This document shows positions 1-7,876 of a stretch of DNA of 64,000 nt, one piece after another. The DNA comes from Nocardiopsis suaedae (GTDB taxonomy: Bacteria; Actinomycetota; Actinomycetes; Streptosporangiales; Streptosporangiaceae): positions 1-64,000 of the forward strand of contig NZ_JAQFWP010000024.1 in NCBI RefSeq assembly GCF_027706745.1, in the 5' to 3' direction. The notes under the pieces were generated by a model that was not told where the DNA came from, made no database searches, and saw only the letters and a list, made by a program, of their open reading frames with translations. Position 1 is the first letter of the stretch; each line of letters opens with the position of its first letter. Position numbers and translations under genes: made by a program.

Positions 1-49
1 GATTGTACTGCCTCGATGGTGTGGGGTGGGAGAGTAGGGTGCCGCCGCA
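1..49 (+). rRNA. 5S ribosomal RNA, 3' end (partial)
   Basis: The first 49 bases align by eye with the 3' part of the complete 5S gene at about 3.5 kb, sharing the block GTGTGGGGTGGGAGAGTAGG and the closing GCCGCCG arm. The gene begins before the window, so this is probably the end of a 16S-23S-5S operon. At least six positions differ from the second copy, so the two are not identical. A T-run hairpin follows directly. Confidence 0.85.
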
Positions 50-60
50 TTTTTTGTGGA

Positions 61-93
61 GGGCGGGCCCCTGTGTGGGGTCCGCCCTTTTTT
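61..93 (+). terminator. Rho-independent terminator of the rRNA operon
   Basis: GGGCGGGCCCC pairs with GGGGTCCGCCC (one G-T type mismatch) around a short loop and is followed by a run of six T. It sits just after the 5S 3' end. Confidence 0.8.
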
Positions 94-154
94 GTGCCCG
101 GGCTTGTGAACATGTGAAATTCCGATGCGGATGCTTACCGACCGCACCGGGCCC

Positions 155-823
155 TCAGGGGGCGTCGGCCGACTTCCGCGCCCGGAGGGCGCGGACCTTG
201 GTCCGGTTCCCGCATCTCTCCATCGAGCACCAGCGGCGCTTCCCCGGTCGGGACAGGTCGACGAAGACGAGCATGCAGTTGTCGGCACCGCATTCCCTGA
301 TCCTCCCCGACCAAGGGCCGGTGAGCAGGTCGATGGCGCTCCTGGCGATATGCGAGGTGACCTGTGCGGCCTCGATGGGGGTCGCCCAGGCCGCCCGCGC
401 CGCGTGGCCGGCCGCGGCGTCCGCGGTCTCCTCGGGGTCCCCGGGGACCCCGGTGGATTCCATGCGGGGAACGAGCGACGGCCGCGATGCGGCCTCGTTG
501 ACCGCTTCCAGGTCCCCTGGCTCGGCACGTCCGCGTCCAAGGCGCTCGTGGACGAGCCGCCATAGGGCGTCGCGCATGCGCCGTGCGTCCTCCACGTCGG
601 CGGGGCCCGCCCGGATGTCGGCGGGCTCCAGGCGCAGACGCGTGCGGGAGAACCACGAGCGAAGGTCCTCAGGGGTGTTCAAGGACTCCCAGCGGGCGAT
701 GGGCCCCGGCCCTCCGGACAGCAGGAAGTCCAGGAACAGGGCCCCGGGGTCGAATCGGTAGGCGTGCCCGTCCCGGGGGACGAGGGTGACCCCGTTGGCG
801 TTCTCGCTTGTGCCGCTGCTCAT
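155..823 (-). CDS. ABATE / CGNR zinc-finger protein
   Basis: A 222-residue protein whose last 50 residues form a CGNR zinc finger: CGADNC, then the WCSMERCGNR box that names the family. The N-terminal about 120 residues fit the ABATE domain normally fused to it. Family members are presumed DNA-binding regulators of stress or metabolism genes; no target is known. It stands alone, divergent from the VOC gene, with a short AT-richer gap that should hold both promoters. Length and domain order are normal. The family call is secure; the regulatory role is inferred from the family. Confidence 0.85.
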   Translation of the reverse strand: MSSGTSENANGVTLVPRDGHAYRFDPGALFLDFLLSGGPGPIARWESLNTPEDLRSWFSRTRLRLEPADIRAGPADVEDARRMRDALWRLVHERLGRGRAEPGDLEAVNEAASRPSLVPRMESTGVPGDPEETADAAAGHAARAAWATPIEAAQVTSHIARSAIDLLTGPWSGRIRECGADNCMLVFVDLSRPGKRRWCSMERCGNRTKVRALRARKSADAP

Positions 824-894
824 GTAACCACTATAACTGGTGACATCGAGGGTGGTCGGGCCGCCCTCCCCGATGCAGGCCGAGGGAGACGGAC

Positions 895-1347
895 ATGGAC
901 GGCGCGATGCCGATCAACTGGCAGCTCACGGTGGACAGCGCGGACCCGCACGCGCAGGCGGACTTCTGGGCGGAGGCGCTCGGGTACGTCGTCGAGGACC
1001 ACGACGCGTTCATCGGGAGCCTGATCGACCAGGGCCTCGTGGCCGAGTCGGACTACAAGGTCAGGAACGGTCGACGGGTCTTCTGCAAGGGCGAGGGGAT
1101 CCACCATCCCGCGGACCCGCCGGAGCGCGGAGCGCCCAAGCGCCGGATCCTGTTCGTGCGGGTCCCCGAGGCCAAGCAGGTGAAGAACCGGCTGCACATG
1201 GACCTCTCCGTCGGGCCGGAGCGCCGCGAGGCGGAGGTGAAGCGGATCGAAGGCCTCGGTGCGGCCATCCTCGCGAGGGTCGAGGAGCCCGAAGGCATCC
1301 ACGTGACGATGGCCGACCCCGAGGGCAACGAGTTCTGCGTCCAGTGA
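895..1347 (+). CDS. VOC (glyoxalase/bleomycin-resistance) family protein
   Basis: A 150-residue single-module vicinal-oxygen-chelate protein. The N-terminus WQLTVDSADPHAQADFW and the C-terminal HVTMADPEGNEFCV are the classic paired beta-alpha-beta motifs, with HMDLSV in the middle as a possible metal-site strand. Such proteins bind a metal and a small molecule as dimers and act as lyases, dioxygenases or drug-binding proteins; the substrate cannot be read from sequence. The ATG at 895 has a GGGAG element at good spacing. An in-frame ATG four codons downstream is an alternative. Confidence 0.85.
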   Translation: MDGAMPINWQLTVDSADPHAQADFWAEALGYVVEDHDAFIGSLIDQGLVAESDYKVRNGRRVFCKGEGIHHPADPPERGAPKRRILFVRVPEAKQVKNRLHMDLSVGPERREAEVKRIEGLGAAILARVEEPEGIHVTMADPEGNEFCVQ

Positions 1348-1425
1348 TGGCCCCCCGGGTAGGGGTGATGGCGGAGGTCGGCGGCAGGAGGTGCGCCGGA
1401 CCCCGCGCCTCCCCGCTCGTTGCCG

Positions 1426-1800
1426 TCAGGCGGCCCAGGGTGGGCGGATGAGGGAGCCGTCCGCCATGACGGCGGCCAAGCCCGCGGACGCGGTCACCCA
1501 CATCCGGGCGGGGGCGTCGCCCGGGTTGTCGAGCCGGATCCTCGACAGGGCGGGAACCAGGGCCACGTCGCCGGGCGCGAGCCGCTCGGCGCGGCCGTCG
1601 ATGGTCAGGGCCGGCTCCCCGTCGAGGATGAGGAACACCTCCTCCCGTGTGACGGTGTGCTCGGCGCCTTCGGTGCCTCCGGGGACGTCGAGCTGCCAGG
1701 CGCGCAGTTCGGCGGCGCCGGTGGCGGAGTTCGCGAAGCCGGTGAATTCGGCGCCGTGGAGGCGGTGGACGCGCGCGTCGCCGGGGCGGATGAGGGGCAT
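1426..1800 (-). CDS. Cupin-domain protein
   Basis: A 124-residue single cupin. Motif 1 is degenerate (EHTVTREEVFLILDGEPALTI, one His and Glu), and motif 2 is APGDVALVPALSRIRLDNPGDAPARMWV, lacking the usual second His. A metal-free or sensory role is therefore possible. The gene is divergent from a MarR regulator, and two perfect MarR-type palindromes sit between them, so it is very likely repressed by that regulator. Function is otherwise unknown. Confidence 0.8.
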   Translation of the reverse strand: MPLIRPGDARVHRLHGAEFTGFANSATGAAELRAWQLDVPGGTEGAEHTVTREEVFLILDGEPALTIDGRAERLAPGDVALVPALSRIRLDNPGDAPARMWVTASAGLAAVMADGSLIRPPWAA

Positions 1801-1867
1801 GGCGTCTCCAGATCGTGTCGTCGCCTCGTCGTGCGGGGGCGTGTGACCGTGTGTCGTGCACCCCTTT

Positions 1868-1916
1868 GGTCAAGTAGCTTGACCTAATGTCCCCCTCGTG
1901 GTCAAGAGTCTTGACC
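1868..1916. promoter_or_regulatory. Twin palindromic operators between cupin and marR
   Basis: Two perfect 7-3-7 palindromes, GGTCAAGTAGCTTGACC (1868-1884) and GGTCAAGAGTCTTGACC (1900-1916), share the same half-site and lie 32 bp centre to centre, about three helical turns. Position and symmetry fit a MarR dimer controlling both divergent genes. Confidence 0.8.
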
Positions 1917-1935
1917 ATTGCGCCAAGATGGACGC

Positions 1936-2391
1936 ATGGACCCTTCTACGAACGAGGACGGCGTCGGCCTGGCCTTCGCGCTGCTGGCGTCGGCGGCCCG
2001 GATGGCCGAGCGGATCGACGAAGGGGTCGTGCGCCGCGGCTTCACCGGCCTGCGTCCCACCCACGGGTTCGCGTTCGCCTTCCTGGCCCCGGCCGGGGGG
2101 ACGGTCACCGGGCTGGCCGCTCACCTGGGTGTGACCAAGCAGGCGGCGGCCCAGCTCGTGGACGAGCTGGAGGCCAAGGGGTACGTGCGGCGCGGCCCGC
2201 ATCCGCACGACGCGCGCGCCCGGCTGGTCGAGCTGACCGAGGCCGGGCGCGCGTGCACGCGGGCGGCGGAGGCGGCGGCGGCCGAGGCGGCCGGGGCGTG
2301 GTCCGAGGCCATCGGGGCCGACCGGATGGGGCAGCTCCGGCGGGACTTGGAGCGGATGGCCGAAGGGGGCCCTATCCGTCCGACGTGGTGA
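1936..2391 (+). CDS. MarR-family transcriptional regulator
   Basis: A 151-residue winged-helix protein. The recognition region is TVTGLAAHLGVTKQAAAQLVDELEAKGYVRR, followed by the wing HDARARLVELTEAG, as in MarR/SlyA proteins. The ATG at 1936 is preferred because an earlier in-frame start at 1918 would fall next to the second operator. It probably represses itself and the divergent cupin gene through the twin palindromes. Its last 20 bp overlap the 3' end of the convergent methyltransferase gene. The ligand is unknown. Confidence 0.85.
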   Translation: MDPSTNEDGVGLAFALLASAARMAERIDEGVVRRGFTGLRPTHGFAFAFLAPAGGTVTGLAAHLGVTKQAAAQLVDELEAKGYVRRGPHPHDARARLVELTEAGRACTRAAEAAAAEAAGAWSEAIGADRMGQLRRDLERMAEGGPIRPTW

Positions 2392-3202
2392 CCTGCGGCG
2401 CTTCTGGGGCGGTCCCCACGACGACGGTGCAGTCCCACTCCTCGCACGACTCCACGGCGGCCTCCAGTCCCGCGTCGGTGACCGCTGCGGCCGTCGTCTC
2501 CGCTTGGCGTCCGCTGGTCTCGATCAGCAGGCGGCCTCCTGGCGCGAGCCAGGCGGGCGCGCAGGCGGCGACGCGGCGCTGGACGTCGACGCCGTCGGGG
2601 CCTCCGTCGAGCGTGGGCAGGGGCTCGTGCAGCCGGGCCTCCGGAGGGAGGAGGGGGATCTCCGCCGACGGGACGTACGGGGCGTTGACCACGAGGAGGT
2701 CCACCCGCCCCCGGAGGCCGCCGGGAAGTGCGGAGTAGAGGTCGCCGGTGTGCACCCGACCGCCGTAGGGGGCGGTGTTCCGGCGTGCGTAGGCGACCGC
2801 GGCCGGGTCGGAGTCGGCCGCGTGCAGTTCGGCTCCGGGGAGCAGGGACGCGAGGGCGGCGCCGATGCCGCCCGCGCCGCAGCACAGGTCCACGACGACC
2901 GGCGGATGGGACCGGGGGGCGTGGTCGGCGGCGCGTTCCACGAGGAAGGTCGAGCGGGGGCGGGGGACGAACACCCCGGGGCCGACGGCGATCCGCAGAC
3001 CGACGAACTCGGCCCAGCCGAGCAGGTGCTCCAGGGGGATGCCGTCGCATCGGCGCTCGACGAGGCGGGAGAGGTCACGGGGGTCGGCCGCGGCCTCGGC
3101 CAGGAGGTCGGCCTCGTCTTCGGCGAAGACGCAGCCGGCGGCGCGGAGCCGTCGCACGGCGTCGGCGACGACGGGGGAGGGGAGTGTCGAGGGCACGAAC
3201 AC
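2372..3202 (-). CDS. PrmC-related protein (glutamine-N5) methyltransferase, substrate unknown
   Basis: A 276-residue class I SAM methyltransferase. VVDLCCGAGGIGAALA (about residue 103) is the SAM glycine motif, and an acidic loop LHAADSDPAAVAYARRN follows. The catalytic NPPY of true PrmC/HemK is replaced by NAPYVP. That variant is typical of a PrmC-related actinobacterial subgroup of unknown substrate, so this should not be named prmC. An N-terminal helical domain precedes the catalytic domain, as in the family. Convergent with and overlapping marR. Confidence 0.8.
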   Translation of the reverse strand: MFVPSTLPSPVVADAVRRLRAAGCVFAEDEADLLAEAAADPRDLSRLVERRCDGIPLEHLLGWAEFVGLRIAVGPGVFVPRPRSTFLVERAADHAPRSHPPVVVDLCCGAGGIGAALASLLPGAELHAADSDPAAVAYARRNTAPYGGRVHTGDLYSALPGGLRGRVDLLVVNAPYVPSAEIPLLPPEARLHEPLPTLDGGPDGVDVQRRVAACAPAWLAPGGRLLIETSGRQAETTAAAVTDAGLEAAVESCEEWDCTVVVGTAPEAPQVTTSDG

Positions 3203-3425
3203 CTTCCAGGGAGCGTGGGCGCTCGCCTAGGCAGGGCGGTACGGTCGCCGTCCGCCGTGCTCACCGGGGAGGAGCGCCCGGGCGTGTGCTGCGAGTACGG
3301 GGCTCACCTCCTCCGATGCGTCGTGTCCGTTCCGGCCGGGGCGTCCGGCCGGTGAATGCGCTGCCCGCCGACCGTACCTCAAGGGCGGGACCGGATCGGT
3401 CACCTGGGGGTTCGTCGGCGCGGAC

Positions 3426-3455
3426 TTGGTAGGTGCGCGCGAGTGGTGCTACTCT
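3426..3455 (+). promoter_or_regulatory. Candidate promoter of the stand-alone 5S rRNA gene
   Basis: TTGGTA and TACTCT are separated by 18 bp and lie about 48 bp upstream of the 5S gene. The stretch between them and the gene contains CGCCCCTTCGGGGGTGGCG, which could fold as a processing stem. The remainder of 3203-3425 shows nothing recognisable. Confidence 0.45.
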
Positions 3456-3502
3456 GAACCTGTTTGAGACTTCCGCGCCCCTTCGGGGGTGGCGGTCTAG
3501 AG

Positions 3503-3621
3503 TTTCGGCGGTCATAGGTGGAGGGAAACACCCGGTCCCATTCCGAACCCGGTCGTTAAGCCTCCATTCGCCGATGGTACTGCCCCCATGGTGTGGGGTG
3601 GGAGAGTAGGTTGCCGCCGGA
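3503..3621 (+). rRNA. 5S ribosomal RNA (complete, stand-alone)
   Basis: About 119 nt that close into a 5S fold: the 5' TTTCGGCGGTCA arm pairs with the 3' TTGCCGCCGGA arm, and the loop A and helix III segment GGTCCCATTCCGAACCC is universally conserved. No 23S or tRNA precedes it. The upstream neighbour is a protein gene and a promoter-like element lies close by, so it is probably its own transcription unit, duplicated from the operon copy at the window start. Confidence 0.92.
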
Positions 3622-3631
3622 CATTCTTCCG

Positions 3632-3662
3632 AAGAGGGGATCCGCGAGGATCCCCTCTTTCG
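3632..3662 (+). terminator. Terminator after the second 5S gene
   Basis: A perfect 12-bp stem (AAGAGGGGATCC with GGATCCCCTCTT), a four-base loop, then TTCG. It starts ten bases after the 5S 3' end. Confidence 0.8.
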
Positions 3663-3742
3663 TATTCTCAGGGGTGGACGGCCGCGGCCGTGCGGCACCA
3701 GCGGCTCGGCTGTGACCGACCGCTGAGAGGAGGTGGGCGACC

Positions 3743-4314
3743 ATGGCTCTTCCTGCGTTGCATCCGCGTCCGGGGAACCTGAGAGAGGTCGCCGAGAGCA
3801 TCGAGGCATCCACCGGACTACAGGTTGAGATCATCGGAGGCAGCCTCGTCATGTCGCCCACGCCTCCAGGGAAGCAGCCGGGACGATCCGGCGCCTGAGG
3901 GTCCGGATCGAACCGCTGCTGCCGTCGGGCCTCGCCCCGTACGAGGTCTCGTCGATCGCCCTTCCCGGCGACGAGGACGACTACGCCACCCCCGACCTGA
4001 TGGTCCTTCCCATCGAGTGGGACGAGGACGATGCCTGGCTCGCCGACCCCCGGGACGTCGCTCTGGCGGTCGAGGTGATCTCGCAGTCGGAGACGTCCAG
4101 GGGCATCAGCGGTAAGAACGACTGGTACGCGCGAGCGGGTGTTGAGGCCCACCTCGTTCTTGATCCCCGTACCGGTGAGTGGAGCCTGTTCACCCGTCCG
4201 AAGGACGGGGAGTACCGGGGGCGGGTCAACGGTGTGTACGGCGAGGAGATCGAGCTGCCGTCCCCGCTTCCCTCGCCGGTCGGTACGGACGATCTGCCCC
4301 TCTACGGTTCCTGA
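3743..4314 (+). pseudogene. Frameshifted Uma2-family (DUF820) endonuclease
   Basis: A strong AGGAGG site precedes the ATG at 3743. The first 45 codons read as a normal Uma2 N-terminus ending in IIGGSLVMSPTPPGKQPG. The frame then hits TGA at 3896. The other frame continues the family without a gap: TIRRLRVRIEPLLPSGL, YATPDLMVLPIEW and LAVEVISQSETSRGISGKN, holding the Asp and Glu of the nuclease core. A one-base change near 3878-3885 explains the break. Uma2 proteins are PD-(D/E)XK-like nucleases of unknown role that are abundant in actinomycetes. Probably inactive, unless a sequencing error is responsible. Confidence 0.75.
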
Positions 4315-5234
4315 CGGGCCTCCGCGGCCCCTTCCCGGGCCGTCCCCTGTGACGGGGCGCCCCTCCTCCCCGCGCGTTCGACCGCCCACACCGCACCGAC
4401 CACGACCGCGCACCCGGTGAGCTGAAGCGGCGACAGCCGCTCCCCCAGGAAGGCCGCGCCGACCGCGAGCGCCATGACCGGCGGCAGCACCATGACCGCC
4501 GCCCCCACGCCGGGTGCCAACCGCGGCAGCGCCGCGCCGACCAGCAGCCACGTCAGCACCTGCCCGAGCAGGGCCACGGCCGTCAGCCAGGCCCACCCCG
4601 AGGCGTCCAGCGCTCCGGGGTTCAACCCGGTCCACAGCCCCCCGATGGCGGCGGCGGACACGGCGGCCGCCGCCGTGGAGGTGCACACCGGCGTCGCCGT
4701 ATGGCCCCGGCCGCCGCCGAGCCGGGACAGGAAGAGGTACCCGGCGTACGCGGTGCCCGCCCCCGCGCCGAACAGCGCCCCGACGACGGCGTCGGTGCCC
4801 CCGGACGGGGCGAGCGCCCCCGAGGCGAGGGCGAGCCCGGCCAGCATCGCCGCGGCGGCGAACCCGAACCCGCGCGGCGGGCGCTCGCCCGAGGCCACGC
4901 GGGCCAGCAGGGGGAACACGATGATCTGCACGTTCAGCAGGACGGTCGCCACGCCGGCGCCGAGCAGTTCGATGCTCGCCGCCCAGAGGACGAAGTCGGC
5001 GCCGAGGAGCAGGCCGGCCGCCGCGTCGGTGAGCACGAACCGCCGGGGGCGTGGGCCCACACGGCGCAGCTCGGCGGCGGAGAGCAGGGCCAGGGGCGGC
5101 AGGGCGAGGGCGCACCGCAGGAAGGCGGCGGTCCCGGCGTCGGCGCCCGAGGCCTTGACGAAGGGGGCCGACAGGGACGTGCAGGCCGCCCCGGCGAGGG
5201 CGAGCAGCACCGGGTCGATGCGGCGGAGGAGCAT
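4302..5234 (-). CDS. EamA/DMT-superfamily transporter
   Basis: A 310-residue membrane protein with about ten hydrophobic segments arranged as two EamA repeats. The first runs from LALAGAACTSLSAPFVK and the second from GALFGAGAGTAYAGYLFLS, ending LGERLSPLQLTGCAVVVGAVWAVE. The family exports amino acids, drugs or metabolites; the substrate is unknown. The ATG at 5234 is the start that gives a normal-length first helix. It is divergent from the adjacent LysR gene, which probably controls it. The 3' end overlaps the Uma2 remnant by 13 bp. Confidence 0.88.
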   Translation of the reverse strand: MLLRRIDPVLLALAGAACTSLSAPFVKASGADAGTAAFLRCALALPPLALLSAAELRRVGPRPRRFVLTDAAAGLLLGADFVLWAASIELLGAGVATVLLNVQIIVFPLLARVASGERPPRGFGFAAAAMLAGLALASGALAPSGGTDAVVGALFGAGAGTAYAGYLFLSRLGGGRGHTATPVCTSTAAAAVSAAAIGGLWTGLNPGALDASGWAWLTAVALLGQVLTWLLVGAALPRLAPGVGAAVMVLPPVMALAVGAAFLGERLSPLQLTGCAVVVGAVWAVERAGRRGAPSQGTAREGAAEARQEP

Positions 5235-5307
5235 GCCTCCACTCTGGTGCCGGTGAGTCGGAAACAAAAGCGATGATTCGTGGCCATGATTCGGTAGCGT
5301 TGCTGAT

Positions 5308-6216
5308 GTGTTCAGTACCGATCGCCTCCGCGCCCTGGCCGCGGTGGCCGAGCACGGCTCGGTGGCGGCGGCCGCGCGGGCCCTGCACGTGACCCCGTCG
5401 GGGGTGTCCCAGCAGTTGGCCAAGCTGGAGCGGGAGGCGGGCCGCCCGCTCCTCGAACCCGACGGCCGGACGGTGCGGCTGACCCAGGCCGGGCGGGTGC
5501 TGGCCGGGCACGCCGCACGGGTGGCCGAGCAGCTCCGGCGGGCCCGCGCCGACCTGGACGACCTGGGGGAGGAGGTGCTGGGGCCGCTGCGGCTGGCCGG
5601 TGTCGGGTCGGCGCTGCGCACGCTGGTCCCGGCCGCCCTGGCGTCGCTGCTCGCGCTGCACCCGAGGGTGGAGCCGTCCGCGTGCGACGGGGAGGCGGTG
5701 GAGCTGCTCCCGATGCTGATGCGCGGCGACCTGGACGTGCTGGTCGTGGAGAGCTGGTCGCCGCGCCCGCTGGCACTGCCCGCGGGGGCGGCCGTCGAGC
5801 GGCTGGTGCGCGAGGAGGTCCGGGTCGGTGTGGCGGAGGGCCACCCGCTCGCGGGACGGGAACGCGTGGGCCTGGAGGAGCTGGCCGGCGAGGCGTGGGC
5901 GAGCTGCGCGCCGGGGACGGAGCCGTACGAGAGCCTGGTGCAGGTGGCGCGCGCGTGCGGGTTCGATCCCCGCGTCCCCTACACGCTCACCGAGATGCCC
6001 ACCCAGCTGGCCCTGGTGCGTGCGGGCCTCGCGGTCGCCCTGGTGCCGGAGCTGGCGCGGTTCCCGGAGACGCCGGGGGTGCGGTTCGTCCCGGTCGAAC
6101 CGGGGCTGGCCCGCGAGATCACCGTCATCTGGCGCGAGGGTGCCGAGACCCCGCCGGTGCGCGCGTTCAAGGGCGTGCTCCGGGAGTCGCTTCAGCGGGT
6201 ACCGGCGGAGGCGTAG
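5308..6216 (+). CDS. LysR-family transcriptional regulator
   Basis: A 302-residue protein with the standard LysR layout. The N-terminal HTH has GSVAAAARALHVTPSGVSQQLAKLEREAG at residues 16-44. A linker helix and a two-lobed substrate-binding domain follow from about residue 90. It starts with GTG and is divergent from the EamA gene by 73 bp. That gap holds two ATGATTCG copies 13 bp apart, plausible half-sites for autoregulation and exporter control. The co-inducer is unknown. Confidence 0.88.
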   Translation: MFSTDRLRALAAVAEHGSVAAAARALHVTPSGVSQQLAKLEREAGRPLLEPDGRTVRLTQAGRVLAGHAARVAEQLRRARADLDDLGEEVLGPLRLAGVGSALRTLVPAALASLLALHPRVEPSACDGEAVELLPMLMRGDLDVLVVESWSPRPLALPAGAAVERLVREEVRVGVAEGHPLAGRERVGLEELAGEAWASCAPGTEPYESLVQVARACGFDPRVPYTLTEMPTQLALVRAGLAVALVPELARFPETPGVRFVPVEPGLAREITVIWREGAETPPVRAFKGVLRESLQRVPAEA

Positions 6217-6249
6217 GGGCGCGGCCGCTGCGTCAGCGGGGCGGCCGGG

Positions 6250-6702
6250 TCACTCCTCGGTGGCGAGGACGGAGATGGCGCGTTCCAGATAGGACTCGAA
6301 CGCGCTGAGTTCGCCGTGTCCGAACTCGGCGGCCAGGGCGCCCTCGACCGCCAGCGCGGCACGGTCGGCCCGGGTGACGAGCGCGTGCCCGGAGTCGGAG
6401 ATCCGGTTCACCGTGACCCGCTGGTGGAGTGCCGAGGGGACGCGCTCGATCAGCTCGGACCGTTCCAGGTTGGACAGCACCGTCGCCATGGTCTGCGGGG
6501 TGACCATGCACTCCCGCGCCAGTTGGGCCGCCGACATCCCCTCGGAGTCCGAGAGCAGCAGGAGCACGGCGTATTGGGGGACGGTCAGGCCGAACTCCTT
6601 GAGGGCCCGGGTCTTGCGGGCGATCAGCGCCTGCTCCGCCCGCTTGATCGTGTGCCCGAGCCGTCCGGCGCCGGCCTCGCCGCCCGGGGTGCCGTCCGCC
6701 AT
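6250..6702 (-). CDS. MarR-family transcriptional regulator
   Basis: A 150-residue winged-helix protein. Its core is GLTVPQYAVLLLLSDSEGMSAAQLARECMVTPQTMATVLSNLERS, then the wing HQRVTVNRISDSG. The ATG at 6702 is chosen over an in-frame ATG at 6783 because GGGAG lies seven bases upstream and the length then matches the family. It is divergent from an aldo/keto reductase, with a near-perfect inverted repeat in the shared promoter region, so it likely represses that gene. Confidence 0.85.
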   Translation of the reverse strand: MADGTPGGEAGAGRLGHTIKRAEQALIARKTRALKEFGLTVPQYAVLLLLSDSEGMSAAQLARECMVTPQTMATVLSNLERSELIERVPSALHQRVTVNRISDSGHALVTRADRAALAVEGALAAEFGHGELSAFESYLERAISVLATEE

Positions 6703-6834
6703 GTCACCGCTCCCGCCTGCGGCCCCGCCTTGTGGGCCCGCTCTTCGCCCGTTCGGCGTCTCGCCCGTTCGTCCTGTCGGCATCGATTATCCCGGTCCTC
6801 CGCCCCGGCGGCGGACCGGAGCCCCGTGATATAC

Positions 6835-6860
6835 AGAAGTCTGGCTAATGACAGAGTTCT
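6835..6860. promoter_or_regulatory. Inverted repeat, candidate MarR operator
   Basis: AGAAGTCTG and CAGAGTTCT are inverted copies (8 of 9 matching) around an 8-bp centre. They lie between the divergent MarR and aldo/keto reductase genes in an AT-rich patch. Confidence 0.55.
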
Positions 6861-6904
6861 GTTATTCACATGCGCCGTCCTGCGGCGCGGAGAGGAGCAC
6901 CGCC

Positions 6905-7864
6905 GTGCGGACACGGGAGATCGGCGCCACGGGGCGCCGGGTCGGCGCCATCGGGCTCGGCTGCATGGGAATGTCCTGGGGGTACGACCCCCTCGGCCGG
7001 GACGGGGAGGAGTCGGTCCGGGTCGTCCGCGAAGCACTGGAACTCGGGGCCGACCTGATCGACACCTCCGACCAGTACGGGCCCTACACCAACGAGGAAC
7101 TCGTCGGTCAGGCCCTGCGCGGCGTCCGCGAGCACGCCTTCCTGGCCACCAAGGGCGGCCTCGTCGTCGATGACCCCGCCACCTTCGCCAGCCACCGGGA
7201 CGGTCGGCCCGAACACCTGCGCGCCGCCGTCGACGGCAGCCTCCGGCGGCTCGGTGTGGACCGGATCGACCTCTACCAACTGCACCGGATCGACCCCGAG
7301 GTGCCTCTGGAGGAGAGCTGGGGCGCCCTCGCCGCACTGGTCGGGGAGGGCAAGGTCGGAGCGCTCGGGCTGTCCGAGGCGAGCGCGGAGCAGATCCGGA
7401 CCGCCCACACCCTCCACCCCGTGTCCAGCGTCCAGTCCGAACTCTCCCTGTGGAGCAGGGAGCCGCTGTCCGACGGGGTCCTGGAGTGCTGCGCCCAGGA
7501 GGGGATCGCGTTCATCGCCTACTCTCCGCTGGGGCGCGGGTTCCTGGCCGGGGGGATCTCTTCGCCGGCCGACCTGCCCGAAGGGGACGGGCGCCACCGC
7601 ACACCGCGCTTCCGACCCGAGGCGATCGAGGTGAACCGGCCGATCGTCGACCGGGTCCGGGACGTCGCCGCAGACACGGGCGCGACCGTTCCGCAGGTGT
7701 CCCTGGCCTGGGTCCTGGCCCAGGGGGAGCACGTCATCGCCATCCCGGGGACCAAGCGGCCCCGCCGTCTCCGGGAGAACGCGGCCGCGGCCGACCTCGT
7801 GCTGTCCGACGAGCACCTGGCTGTGCTGGACGGGGCTCCCGCCCCGGTCGGCACCCGCTACTGA
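6905..7864 (+). CDS. Aldo/keto reductase
   Basis: A 319-residue NADPH-dependent TIM-barrel oxidoreductase. The tetrad is visible: Asp and Tyr in DLIDTSDQYGPYTNEELVG, Lys in AFLATKGG, and His in IDLYQLHRID. The cofactor-binding end IAIPGTKRPRRLRENAAAA is also present. The GTG start at 6905 follows GAGAGGAG; the upstream in-frame ATG has no ribosome site. It is followed after 12 bp by a metallo-beta-lactamase-fold hydrolase, so the two are likely co-transcribed under the divergent MarR protein, perhaps for detoxification of an electrophile. The substrate is not determined. Confidence 0.9.
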   Translation: MRTREIGATGRRVGAIGLGCMGMSWGYDPLGRDGEESVRVVREALELGADLIDTSDQYGPYTNEELVGQALRGVREHAFLATKGGLVVDDPATFASHRDGRPEHLRAAVDGSLRRLGVDRIDLYQLHRIDPEVPLEESWGALAALVGEGKVGALGLSEASAEQIRTAHTLHPVSSVQSELSLWSREPLSDGVLECCAQEGIAFIAYSPLGRGFLAGGISSPADLPEGDGRHRTPRFRPEAIEVNRPIVDRVRDVAADTGATVPQVSLAWVLAQGEHVIAIPGTKRPRRLRENAAAADLVLSDEHLAVLDGAPAPVGTRY

Positions 7865-7876
7865 TCAGGAGGCGCC

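Noticed and set aside
3556-5844. A 762-codon open frame on the minus strand over the 5S gene, Uma2 remnant and EamA gene
   Set aside because: It crosses an rRNA gene and three real genes; its composition is a GC-rich shadow without domains.
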